Assembly: GCA_021798635.1 (NCBI GenBank)
Contig: JAJZGH010000010.1
Span: 23,739 to 37,032, forward strand
Length of the DNA: 13,294 bases
Source of the DNA: Planctomycetota bacterium
GTDB taxonomy: Bacteria > Planctomycetota > Phycisphaerae > WQYP01
Direction of reading: 5' to 3'
Position 1 is the stretch's first letter; the number at the start of each line of letters is the position of its first letter. Both the position numbers and the translations under genes were made by a program. The notes below the pieces were generated by a model. That model was not told the origin of the DNA and made no database searches. It saw only the letters and a program-made list of their open reading frames with translations. Shown in pieces: positions 6,385-13,294 of this stretch.

Positions 6385-9300
6385 ATGGCTGAAACAGCAG
6401 TTTATGATCGAATTAATGACTATGGCGCAGTAAAAATCGCCTTAGCCAGCCCCAACGACATTCGTTCGTGGAGCTTTGGCGAAGTCAAAAAGCCGGAAAC
6501 GATTAACTATCGCACCTACCGCCCCGAACGGGACGGATTGTTTTGCGAACGCATTTTCGGCCCGGAACGGGACTGGGAATGTGCCTGCGGAAAATATAAA
6601 GGCACGAAATATAAGGGTGTCATCTGCGATCGATGCGGGGTGAAAGTAACCCATAGCCGTGTGCGGCGCAAACGCATGGGGCATATCAGCCTCGCGGCCC
6701 CGATTGTTCATATCTGGTTTTTCAAGGCCATGCCCAGCCGCTTGGGCAACTTGCTGGATATGAAGACCAGTGATCTGGAAAAAGTGGTCTATTATCAAGA
6801 TTATTGCGTGACCGACCCCGGCACGACCCCCTTGAAGAAAAAGCAATTGCTCACCGAAGAAGAGCATCGCGATGCGCGCGAGAAATATGGCGATTCCTTT
6901 AAGGCTGAGATGGGAGCCGACGCAGTGCGTTCCCTGCTCAATGCGATGAATCTGGCGGAAGTTTCCAGCCAGATTCGCGAAGGTATTGAGACCACCAACA
7001 GTAAGCAGAAAATTAAGGACTTCACGAAGCGTCTGAAAATCGTGGAAGCTATTCGCCAGTCGCAAAATAAGCCCGAATGGATGATCTTTGAAGTCATTCC
7101 GGTTATTCCGCCGGACCTTCGGCCTTTGGTGCTGCTGGAATCAGGCAACTTTGCCACCAGTGATCTTAATGATCTGTATCGCCGGATTATCAACCGCAAC
7201 AACCGCTTGCGCAAGCTGGTGGATCTTAATGCGCCGGAAGTGATCATCCGCAATGAAAAGCGAATGCTGCAACAGGCCGTGGATGCCTTATTTGACAATG
7301 GGCGCTGCCGCCGCCCGGTGCTGGGGGCCTCCAATCGTCCGCTGAAATCCCTGACGGATATGATCAAAGGCAAGCAGGGGCGATTCCGTGAGAATCTTCT
7401 GGGCAAGCGTGTGGATTATTCCGCCCGTTCGGTCATCGTCGTAGGGCCGGAATTAAAGCTGCATCAATGCGGTATGCCCAAGAAAATCGCCTTGGAGCTT
7501 TTCCAGCCGTTTATTATTCGTAAGCTCAAAGAGCATGGGTACGCTGACACCATCAAGTCCGCCAAGAAAATGATTGAGCGTCGGGACCGGGAAATCTGGG
7601 ACATCCTGGAAGAAGTCATCAAGGGGCATCCCGTGCTGTTGAATCGGGCTCCTACGCTGCACCGCATTGGTATTCAGGCCTTTGAGCCGGTGCTCATTGA
7701 AGGTAACGCTATTAAGATTCACCCGTTGGTCTGTAAGGGCTTCAACGCCGATTTTGACGGCGATCAGATGGCCGTGCATTTGCCGCTGTCGGTGGAAGCG
7801 CAGGCTGAAGCACAAATGTTGATGCTTTCCACGCATAATATTTTCTCGTCTGCCAATGGATCCCCGATTATTGGTCCTTCCCAGGACATTGTGATGGGGA
7901 TTTACTACATCACCACCATGCGGCAGGGTGAACCGGGCTGGCGTGAGGCCGGCAAGGAACTGGCGTTCCATAATTATCACGAGGCGCTGCTGGCTTATGA
8001 CCGCAAGCAGATTGGCATTCATACGCCGATTCGCATTCGCATCACGCGCGGCAAAGTGGTCAATGGGCAGGGCAAAGCTCCGGAAGCCTCCCCGGCTAAC
8101 CGGGTCATCGTATCTACCGTCGGTCGCTGTATGTTTAACGACATTTTGGCGCCGGCCATGCCGTTTTATAATTACACGCTGTCCAGTAAGGGTGGCAGCC
8201 GCGTCATTGCGGATTGCTATCAATTGCTGGGGCGCCCGGCGACCATTGATCTGCTGGACAACATGAAGGAACTGGGCTTTAAGATGTCCACCCTTGCGGG
8301 ATTAAGCTTCGGTATAACCGATCTGCGAATTCCCGCCCGCAAGTCCCAGATCATTGATGAATCCCAGAAGAAGGCGGACCGTGTTGAGAAGAATCTGAAC
8401 CTCGGTGCCATCACTGAGCGTGAACGTTATAACCAGCTTCTGGACATCTGGGCGCACGCCCGTGAAGAAGTCACCAAAGACATGATGCTGGAACTTGAAC
8501 ATGACACACGGGATGAGAAAAACCTTACCCCCATGGCTCCCAAAGACCCTAAGGGTAAGCCCTATCTGAATCCTGTGTTCCTCATGGCTGATTCCGGTGC
8601 CCGTGGTAACGTCGATAACTTCCGACAGCTTGCCGGTATGCGTGGTTTGATGAGTCGGCCCTCCGGTGAAATCATGGAAACGCCTATCAAGACCAATTTC
8701 CGTGAAGGTTTGTCGGTGTTGGAATATTTCACGTCCACGCACGGTGCCCGTAAGGGACTGGCCGACACGGCATTGAAGACGGCTGACTCCGGTTACCTGA
8801 CGCGTAAATTGGCGGACGTGGCGCAAAATGTCATTGTTTCGCAGCATGATTGCCGCACGCAAAACGGTATTCGGAAAAGTGCCATTTACAAGGGTGAACA
8901 AGTTGATGTGCCTCTGCGGGACGTTATCATCGGTCGGTGTGCAGCCGATACCCTGATTAATCCTGTGACGGATGAAGTGATTGTCCGTGAGGCGCAAATC
9001 ATCACCGATGTGATTGCCCGCAAGATCGAAGATTTGAACATCGAAACCGTGCGAGTGCGCAGCCCATTAACCTGCGAAAGCCCCACCGGCATTTGCGCCA
9101 AATGCTATGGCGTTGATCATTCCACCAACACGCTGGTGGAAGAGGGCCTGGCAGCGGGTATTATTGCCGCACAGTCCATTGGTGAACCCGGTACGCAGCT
9201 TACGATGCGCACGTTCCACACTGGCGGATCGGCAACACGTATTCTGGAAAAGAATGACGTGCGGGCCGGCGTTGCCGGTATTGTGGAATATCGTGACCTC

Positions 9301-10740
9301 AATGCGGTTGAAGTTGTGGATGCCGAAGGCAACAAGCATATTGTCGTACTCAAACGTAACGGCGAAATTGCCATTAAGGATTCCAAAGGTCGCGAACTGG
9401 AGAAATCCCGCGTTCCCTATGGTGCGTCGATTCTGGTGAAAGAAGGCGATAGCGTCCGGGGCGGCCAGCAGCTTTGCAGTTGGGATCAACACCGAACACC
9501 GATTCTCGCTGAGAAAGGTGGCCGCGTGAAGTTTGAAGATATTCAGGATGGTGAAACCGCCCGTGCCGAAAGTGAAGGCAAGGGTGGCAGTAAGCGTCTG
9601 GTGATTGTCGAGCACCGTGGCGAACGCCACCCGCGTATCGTCATTGAAGATCCTTCGGATGGCAAGATTCTTGACTTCCATTATCTGCCCGCCAAAGCCC
9701 GTATTGACGTTGACGAAGGACAGGTTGTTCAGCCCGGCACGTTGCTGGCACGTCAGCCGCGGGAAATCAAAGGTACGTCGGATATCACATCCGGTCTGCC
9801 CCGCGTAACGGAAATTTTTGAAGCGCGGAAACCCAAGGATACCGCCATCATGGCGGAGATTTCCGGAACCATCGAACTGCGCTCCGATAAGCGTCGCGGC
9901 AAGATGACCATCATCATCCGTGGCCCGGGCGGCGTGGAAAAAGAACATCATGTTCCGCAGGATCGGCAGTTGCGTGTGCATACCGGCGATCAGGTGGAAG
10001 CCGGCGACTCATTGATCGATGGGCCGTTGGTACCGCATGACATTCTTCGCATCAAGGGCGAAGATGCTCTGCAGCAGTATCTGCTGGGTGAAGTGCAAAA
10101 TGTGTATCGCACGCAGAACCAGCGTATCAGCGATAAGCACATTGAGATCATTGTTTCCCAGATGCTTCGCAAAGTGAAAGTTGAAAATCCCGGCGATACC
10201 AAGTTCCTGCCTTCGGAAGTTGTTGATAAGTTCAAGTTCCGCAAGCAGAATGAAATGGTTGCCAGGATGCTGCGCATTGAAGATCCAGGCACCAGCGAAT
10301 ATACGGTCGGCCAGTTGGTCAACCGTGATGAGTTGAAGGAAACCGTTGCCGCACTTGAGGCGAAGGGTGGAACGGCTCCCAAAACCCGTCGTCCGAAGCC
10401 GGCGACGGCTAAAACCCTGTTGTTGGGTATCACGAAAGCCAGCTTGCAGAGCGAGTCATTTGTTTCTGCCGCCAGCTTCCAGGAAACCACCAAGGTGCTT
10501 ACCGAAGCCGCCATTGCCGGCCGCGAAGATACCTTGCAGGGCTTGAAGGAAAACGTGATTCTCGGCCACCTGATTCCCGCTGGTACCGCGTTTCGGCCTT
10601 ATCAGGATATGCAGATTCTTCATTTAGGTGAGCCTATTCAGGAATTGGAAATGGAAATCCCGGTTCCCATGCCGCCTCCGGAACCCATCGCTTCGGCCCC
10701 CATTAAGGCCGCTCAGGTGGCTGAACCGGCCGGGGCCTGA
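6385..10740 (+). CDS. rpoC: DNA-directed RNA polymerase subunit beta'
   Basis: The beta' subunit (1451 residues) supplies the catalytic magnesium site of RNA polymerase. The first zinc site is C66, C68, C81 and C84. The active-site loop [11 protein letters not shown] has D456, D458 and D460. The second zinc site is C823, C897, C904 and C907. The bridge-helix region reads [19 protein letters not shown]. The trigger loop begins at [16 protein letters not shown] with H945. After it comes an insertion of roughly 190 residues of sandwich-barrel type, matching the E. coli SI3 position and ending before [16 protein letters not shown]. The C-terminal part ([14 protein letters not shown], then [19 protein letters not shown]) is standard. 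The start has GGGAG with a 9-base spacer. It lies 41 bases after the small gene, probably in one transcript with rpoB, and ends at a strong terminator. Confidence 0.98.
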   Translation: MAETAVYDRINDYGAVKIALASPNDIRSWSFGEVKKPETINYRTYRPERDGLFCERIFGPERDWECACGKYKGTKYKGVICDRCGVKVTHSRVRRKRMGHISLAAPIVHIWFFKAMPSRLGNLLDMKTSDLEKVVYYQDYCVTDPGTTPLKKKQLLTEEEHRDAREKYGDSFKAEMGADAVRSLLNAMNLAEVSSQIREGIETTNSKQKIKDFTKRLKIVEAIRQSQNKPEWMIFEVIPVIPPDLRPLVLLESGNFATSDLNDLYRRIINRNNRLRKLVDLNAPEVIIRNEKRMLQQAVDALFDNGRCRRPVLGASNRPLKSLTDMIKGKQGRFRENLLGKRVDYSARSVIVVGPELKLHQCGMPKKIALELFQPFIIRKLKEHGYADTIKSAKKMIERRDREIWDILEEVIKGHPVLLNRAPTLHRIGIQAFEPVLIEGNAIKIHPLVCKGFNADFDGDQMAVHLPLSVEAQAEAQMLMLSTHNIFSSANGSPIIGPSQDIVMGIYYITTMRQGEPGWREAGKELAFHNYHEALLAYDRKQIGIHTPIRIRITRGKVVNGQGKAPEASPANRVIVSTVGRCMFNDILAPAMPFYNYTLSSKGGSRVIADCYQLLGRPATIDLLDNMKELGFKMSTLAGLSFGITDLRIPARKSQIIDESQKKADRVEKNLNLGAITERERYNQLLDIWAHAREEVTKDMMLELEHDTRDEKNLTPMAPKDPKGKPYLNPVFLMADSGARGNVDNFRQLAGMRGLMSRPSGEIMETPIKTNFREGLSVLEYFTSTHGARKGLADTALKTADSGYLTRKLADVAQNVIVSQHDCRTQNGIRKSAIYKGEQVDVPLRDVIIGRCAADTLINPVTDEVIVREAQIITDVIARKIEDLNIETVRVRSPLTCESPTGICAKCYGVDHSTNTLVEEGLAAGIIAAQSIGEPGTQLTMRTFHTGGSATRILEKNDVRAGVAGIVEYRDLNAVEVVDAEGNKHIVVLKRNGEIAIKDSKGRELEKSRVPYGASILVKEGDSVRGGQQLCSWDQHRTPILAEKGGRVKFEDIQDGETARAESEGKGGSKRLVIVEHRGERHPRIVIEDPSDGKILDFHYLPAKARIDVDEGQVVQPGTLLARQPREIKGTSDITSGLPRVTEIFEARKPKDTAIMAEISGTIELRSDKRRGKMTIIIRGPGGVEKEHHVPQDRQLRVHTGDQVEAGDSLIDGPLVPHDILRIKGEDALQQYLLGEVQNVYRTQNQRISDKHIEIIVSQMLRKVKVENPGDTKFLPSEVVDKFKFRKQNEMVARMLRIEDPGTSEYTVGQLVNRDELKETVAALEAKGGTAPKTRRPKPATAKTLLLGITKASLQSESFVSAASFQETTKVLTEAAIAGREDTLQGLKENVILGHLIPAGTAFRPYQDMQILHLGEPIQELEMEIPVPMPPPEPIASAPIKAAQVAEPAGA

Positions 10741-10758
10741 TCACAGGCTTATATTAAT

Positions 10759-10787
10759 TTGACATGCTTAAGAGCCGACGGTATTTG
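10759..10787 (+). promoter_or_regulatory. Possible scpA promoter overlapping the rpoC terminator
   Basis: A perfect TTGACA lies at 10759-10764, and exactly 17 bases later is TATTTG (10782-10787), which is the loop of the rpoC terminator. The -35 is consensus but the -10 matches only three of six positions, so this is weak. It would start transcription inside the terminator and lead into scpA. Confidence 0.25.
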
Positions 10788-10804
10788 CCGTCGGCTCTTT
10801 TTTT
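10770..10804 (+). terminator. Intrinsic terminator of the rpoB-rpoC operon
   Basis: AAGAGCCGACGG (10770-10781) and CCGTCGGCTCTT (10788-10799) form a perfect 12-bp stem around TATTTG. The stem end runs straight into a T-tract ending at 10804. It lies 29 bases after the rpoC stop codon. The form and position leave little doubt that it ends the polymerase transcript. Confidence 0.93.
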
Positions 10805-10853
10805 CGCCCGTGCCTACTGGCGGCCTACACCGTAAAAGAGTATCCTAAATCCT

Positions 10854-11675
10854 ATGAATCAAGGCGAATACCGAGTCGAATTGGATGTCTATAACGGCCC
10901 GTTGGAGCTGCTGCTTTTTCTCATAAAAAAAGAGGAAGTGGACATTCATGACATTCCCATCTCGCGCATTACATCCCAGTATCTCGCGCATGTTGAGTTG
11001 ATCCGCCGAATTGATATTAATCTGGCTGGCGAATTTCTCGTCCTGGCCGCCACGCTTATGGAAATCAAAAGTCGGATGCTGAATCCGCAGCCAGTGGTAG
11101 AAGGGCAGTCCGCAGTAAGCACTGGAGAGCTATCCGATCCGCGGCGCGAACTCGTTGAGCAACTGCTGCAATACAAGCATTTCAAAGACGCAGCCAATGC
11201 CCTGGCCCGTCGTGCCGATGTGGAGCAGCAGCGTTTTGGCCGCAGCGGCCGCCGCGAGGCTGGGCGAACGCCCTTAGATATTGACGATATTAATTTATTT
11301 ACCCTTATTGATGCTTTTAACGCCATCATGGCCAGTGTGGGTCATTCGGCCTTTGGCCACGAGGTACTATATGATGATACCCCCATCAGTCTGCACCAGG
11401 CTGATATTCTTGATCGGCTCATGCGGGATGGGCCGCAGACATTGCAGGCCATGTTCACCGGCCGCAAGAGTCGATCTGAGATGATCGGCCTGTTTTTGGC
11501 CATGCTGGAACTCATTCGCATGAAAAAAATAATCATCGAACAATTAGATGCGGACAATCCGATTGCGCTACGGATAAATCCTGATGCCTCCGCTGCGGAA
11601 GGTGCGACGGCCGAATTCGCCGCTGGCTCGGCTCCTGTGCGTGAAGAGCCGGTCACACCCGGTCTGGAATCCTGA
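10854..11675 (+). CDS. scpA: Segregation and condensation protein A (kleisin)
   Basis: ScpA is the kleisin subunit that bridges the SMC heads and binds ScpB in the bacterial condensin complex. The N-terminal domain (residues 6-80) has the family pattern: VELDVYNGPLELLLFLIKKE, DIHDIPISRIT, QYLAHVELI, then LAGEFLVLAATLMEIKSRML. The middle (about 95-160) is a polar linker with QYKHFKDAANALARR. A C-terminal winged-helix region (about 185-245) holds EMIGLFLAMLELIRMKKI. At 273 residues it is typical for ScpA. The ribosome binding site is weak. The last 25 or so residues are Ala/Glu-rich and probably disordered. No scpB follows, which is often the neighbour; the next gene is a DoxX-like membrane protein 97 bases away. 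Confidence 0.93.
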   Translation: MNQGEYRVELDVYNGPLELLLFLIKKEEVDIHDIPISRITSQYLAHVELIRRIDINLAGEFLVLAATLMEIKSRMLNPQPVVEGQSAVSTGELSDPRRELVEQLLQYKHFKDAANALARRADVEQQRFGRSGRREAGRTPLDIDDINLFTLIDAFNAIMASVGHSAFGHEVLYDDTPISLHQADILDRLMRDGPQTLQAMFTGRKSRSEMIGLFLAMLELIRMKKIIIEQLDADNPIALRINPDASAAEGATAEFAAGSAPVREEPVTPGLES

Positions 11676-11772
11676 AAATACTCATGGACATGTATGGATG
11701 GGTAATTAACGAGGTTTGGTACGAGGATTAAATCGAAGATCCGCCGGGGTTTTATTTTGCGGAGGACATGCA

Positions 11773-12189
11773 ATGCCAACGCCTGAAAATATCAATGTTG
11801 CCTCACGGACCGCCATTCGCGTGGGATGGGTCATCAGTGCTCTGCCGATCCTGCTGATGGGTGTCGGTGGAGTGTTCATGCTCGTGGATCCAACGCCGAT
11901 GCTTAAGACGTTTACTGAACTCGGCTATTCCGCATCTTTGGTGCGACCCATCGCATGTGTCGAAATTGCATGCGTGATTATTTATCTAATGCCTCGGACT
12001 GCCGTGCTGGGGGCCATCCTGCTGACAGGATACTTGGGCGGAGCGACCGCGAGCCACGTTCGAGCGGGCCAGCCGTTTTACCTTCCGGTGGCCGTTGGCG
12101 TGCTGGTCTGGCTGGGGCTTTATTTGCGCGATTCCCGACTGCGGGCACTGGTTCCGTTACGCAAGCTGATGGCGCGTGAGCCGTCGTAA
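11773..12189 (+). CDS. DoxX-like small membrane protein
   Basis: This 138-residue protein has four predicted membrane segments, at roughly residues 14-38, 55-72, 74-91 and 100-117. The third and fourth carry the pattern of the DoxX-like family (GAILLTGYLGGATASHVRAG, then a LPVAVGVLVWLGLYLRD-type helix). DoxX-like proteins sit in the inner membrane; most have no defined role, though some are linked to redox or thiol stress. I chose the ATG at 11773 because GGAGG at 11761-11765 precedes it by 7 bases; an in-frame start at 11716 lacks such a site. It begins a run of small accessory genes with the VOC and SRPBCC genes. Confidence 0.82.
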   Translation: MPTPENINVASRTAIRVGWVISALPILLMGVGGVFMLVDPTPMLKTFTELGYSASLVRPIACVEIACVIIYLMPRTAVLGAILLTGYLGGATASHVRAGQPFYLPVAVGVLVWLGLYLRDSRLRALVPLRKLMAREPS

Positions 12190-12234
12190 CTGTTACGTGG
12201 TTGTCAGTTTAGTGGCGCAAGAAAAGGAGCCAAC

Positions 12235-12654
12235 ATGTTGGTCCAACCGCATCTCAATTTTGAAGGCCGCTGTGACGAAGCGATAACGTTTTATCGCGCC
12301 GCGCTGGGTGCGGAAGTAACCTCGCTGATGCGGTACAAGGAAATCCCCGTTGATCCGGATTCGAACACGGGGAAACCATCTCCGGAATCTAGCGAGAAAA
12401 TATGCCATGCTGCCCTTCGTGTGGGTGAAACAGTGATTTTGCTGTCGGATGGGAGGAATCGCGGAAACCCGACATTCAATGGCATCATGCTTTCGCTCAG
12501 CGTTCGTGATGTTGCGGAGGCCAAGAAGTTCTTCACCGCTCTGTCTGATGGCGGAACGATCTTTATGCCGTTGGGAAAGACGTTTTTTTCATCCAGCTTT
12601 GGCATGGTTACCGACCGCTTTGGCGTATGCTGGATGGTGATCGTGGCACCTTAA
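12235..12654 (+). CDS. VOC-family protein, PhnB/glyoxalase-like
   Basis: This 139-residue protein has the paired beta-alpha-beta pattern of the VOC superfamily. The first half is PHLNFEGRCDEAITFYRAALGAEV, quoted in parts: PHLNFEGRCDEA, then ITFYRAALGAEV, then LMRYKEIP. The second is MLSLSVRDVAEAKKFFTAL, then SSFGMVTDRFGVCWMV. The closing DRFGVCWMV matches the PhnB-like subgroup (D.FG..W). Members are soluble and may bind metals or small substrates, but substrate cannot be told from sequence. Length is usual for the subgroup. AGGAG (12225-12229) lies 5 bases before the ATG. It follows the DoxX-like gene by 45 bases and precedes the SRPBCC gene by 30, so an operon is likely. Confidence 0.85.
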   Translation: MLVQPHLNFEGRCDEAITFYRAALGAEVTSLMRYKEIPVDPDSNTGKPSPESSEKICHAALRVGETVILLSDGRNRGNPTFNGIMLSLSVRDVAEAKKFFTALSDGGTIFMPLGKTFFSSSFGMVTDRFGVCWMVIVAP

Positions 12655-12684
12655 TCGCCCGCCGTCTGACCAAAGGAACGGAAA

Positions 12685-13191
12685 ATGGAAAATGCAATAT
12701 CGCCCGCGCAGCGGGAACTGATCGTAACTCGCCGTTTCAATGCCCCGCGCGAAATGGTATGGAAAGCTTGGACGGATCCCCATCACCTGGCAAAATGGTG
12801 GGGACCGGTTGGTTTTACCGCTGGCGACTGCAAAATGGACGTCGGGCCCGGCGGCGAGTTTTCCCTCGATCTCCACGGGCCGGACGGCAAGCCGTATCCG
12901 TGCAAGGGGACATACTAGGAAGTCACGCCGCCGACAAGGCTGATCCTGGCGGGTGCCGGTGATTGTGGCCATCCCTGTGGCAGCGGCCTACCACCCCACG
13001 CGGTCGTGACCGTTACGTTTACGGAAATACGCGGCGGGACACAACTCACGATTCATACCCGGTTTAATTCGGAACTTGATCGTGAGGCGGCTATAAAGGC
13101 GGGATATAGCGTCGGATGGACGCAGTGTCTGGAACGGCTCGACGCAGATATGAAGGCGGCGACAATGAGCAGTGGGTTGGACGCCAAGTAA
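12685..13191 (+). pseudogene. SRPBCC/AHSA1-like gene interrupted by one in-frame TAG
   Basis: The frame reads as a full AHSA1-like SRPBCC protein of 168 codons except for a TAG at 12916-12918. The first part (77 residues) has ELIVTRRFNAPREMVWKAW, then DPHHLAKWWGPVGFTA and GPGGEFSLDLHGPDGKPYP. After the stop the same frame continues without further stops: EVTPPTRLIL, then HPCGSGLPPHAVVTVTF, GGTQLTIHTRFNS, and AIKAGYSVGWTQCLERLDADM, quoted here as separate blocks. These match the second half of the fold. The stop falls where relatives have one residue between GTY and EV, so a single base change explains it (for example CAG to TAG). AAGGA with a 7-base spacer precedes the ATG. TAG also ends rpoB here, so it is a real stop codon. 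It may be a recent pseudogene, a sequencing error, or a readthrough case. Confidence 0.8.
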
Positions 13192-13265
13192 CAGTGGCTC
13201 AACTAACAGTAGACCTTGTTTATCGTGGATTTTCAGCTATCGTTGTCACTTTTAAGGAGACTCTC

Positions 13266-13294
13266 ATGTCATACGCCGAATCGCTTCTGCCGGA
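13266..13294 (+). CDS. Partial gene at the right edge, possibly DinB-like
   Basis: The ATG at 13266 has AAGGAG (13254-13259) with a 6-base spacer. Only nine whole codons are visible: MSYAESLLP. This beginning resembles small DinB-like (DUF664-type) four-helix proteins, which often sit beside VOC and SRPBCC genes. The visible length is too short for a firm family call. It continues the accessory gene run in the same direction. Confidence 0.45.

Noticed and set aside
9067..9981. 304-codon minus-strand frame inside rpoC
   Set aside because: Long only because of rpoC codon bias; rpoC is conserved over the whole stretch, including the zinc site and trigger loop.
12916..13005. Frameshift as the cause of the break in the SRPBCC gene
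   Set aside because: The sequence before and after the TAG is in the same frame and the bridging residues fit the family, so a single nonsense codon is sufficient.
1..13294. tRNA genes, CRISPR array, insertion sequence or attachment sites
   Set aside because: No tRNA-like arm pattern, no regularly spaced repeats, no transposase frame and no flanking direct repeats around the HEPN cassette were found by eye.

Overview
The window holds core informational genes of a bacterial chromosome: ribosomal protein genes rplA and rplJ, the RNA polymerase genes rpoB and rpoC, and the condensin kleisin gene scpA. A short run of small accessory genes follows. The base composition is balanced. RpoC carries an SI3-type insertion in the trigger loop and RpoB an SI2-like helical insertion, so this is a Gram-negative-type polymerase and not a Firmicute or actinobacterial one. 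The L10 and polymerase sequences, together with the DoxX/VOC/SRPBCC/DinB-type accessory genes, make me favour Planctomycetota, possibly the Phycisphaerae side. That is an impression from sequence style, not a demonstrated placement.

Layout. On the minus strand, rplA (1425 to 706) is followed by rplJ (672 to 136). A start codon with a good ribosome binding site lies exactly at the left edge (3 to 1) and is probably the beginning of rplL. A divergent intergenic region of about 490 bp (1426-1913) holds several hairpins, including a perfect bidirectional terminator-like hairpin, and a candidate rpoB promoter. On the plus strand, rpoB (1914-5666) is followed by a two-gene cassette: a HEPN-domain protein and an 86-residue unknown protein joined by an ATGA overlap. 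Then comes rpoC (6385-10740), closed by a strong intrinsic terminator. After it lie scpA (10854-11675), a DoxX-like membrane protein, a VOC/PhnB-like protein, an SRPBCC/AHSA1-like gene split by one in-frame TAG, and the first codons of a probable DinB-like gene.

Two things stand out. First, the usual co-directional rplK-rplA-rplJ-rplL-rpoB-rpoC order is broken here: the ribosomal half points away from the polymerase half, and rplK is not next to rplA. Second, rpoB and rpoC, normally adjacent, are separated by a HEPN gene plus a small partner that is not a recognisable MNT nucleotidyltransferase. This arrangement resembles a toxin-antitoxin pair or a regulatory pair that would be transcribed with the polymerase genes. 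It is the best candidate for an undescribed system in the window, but its function is unknown.
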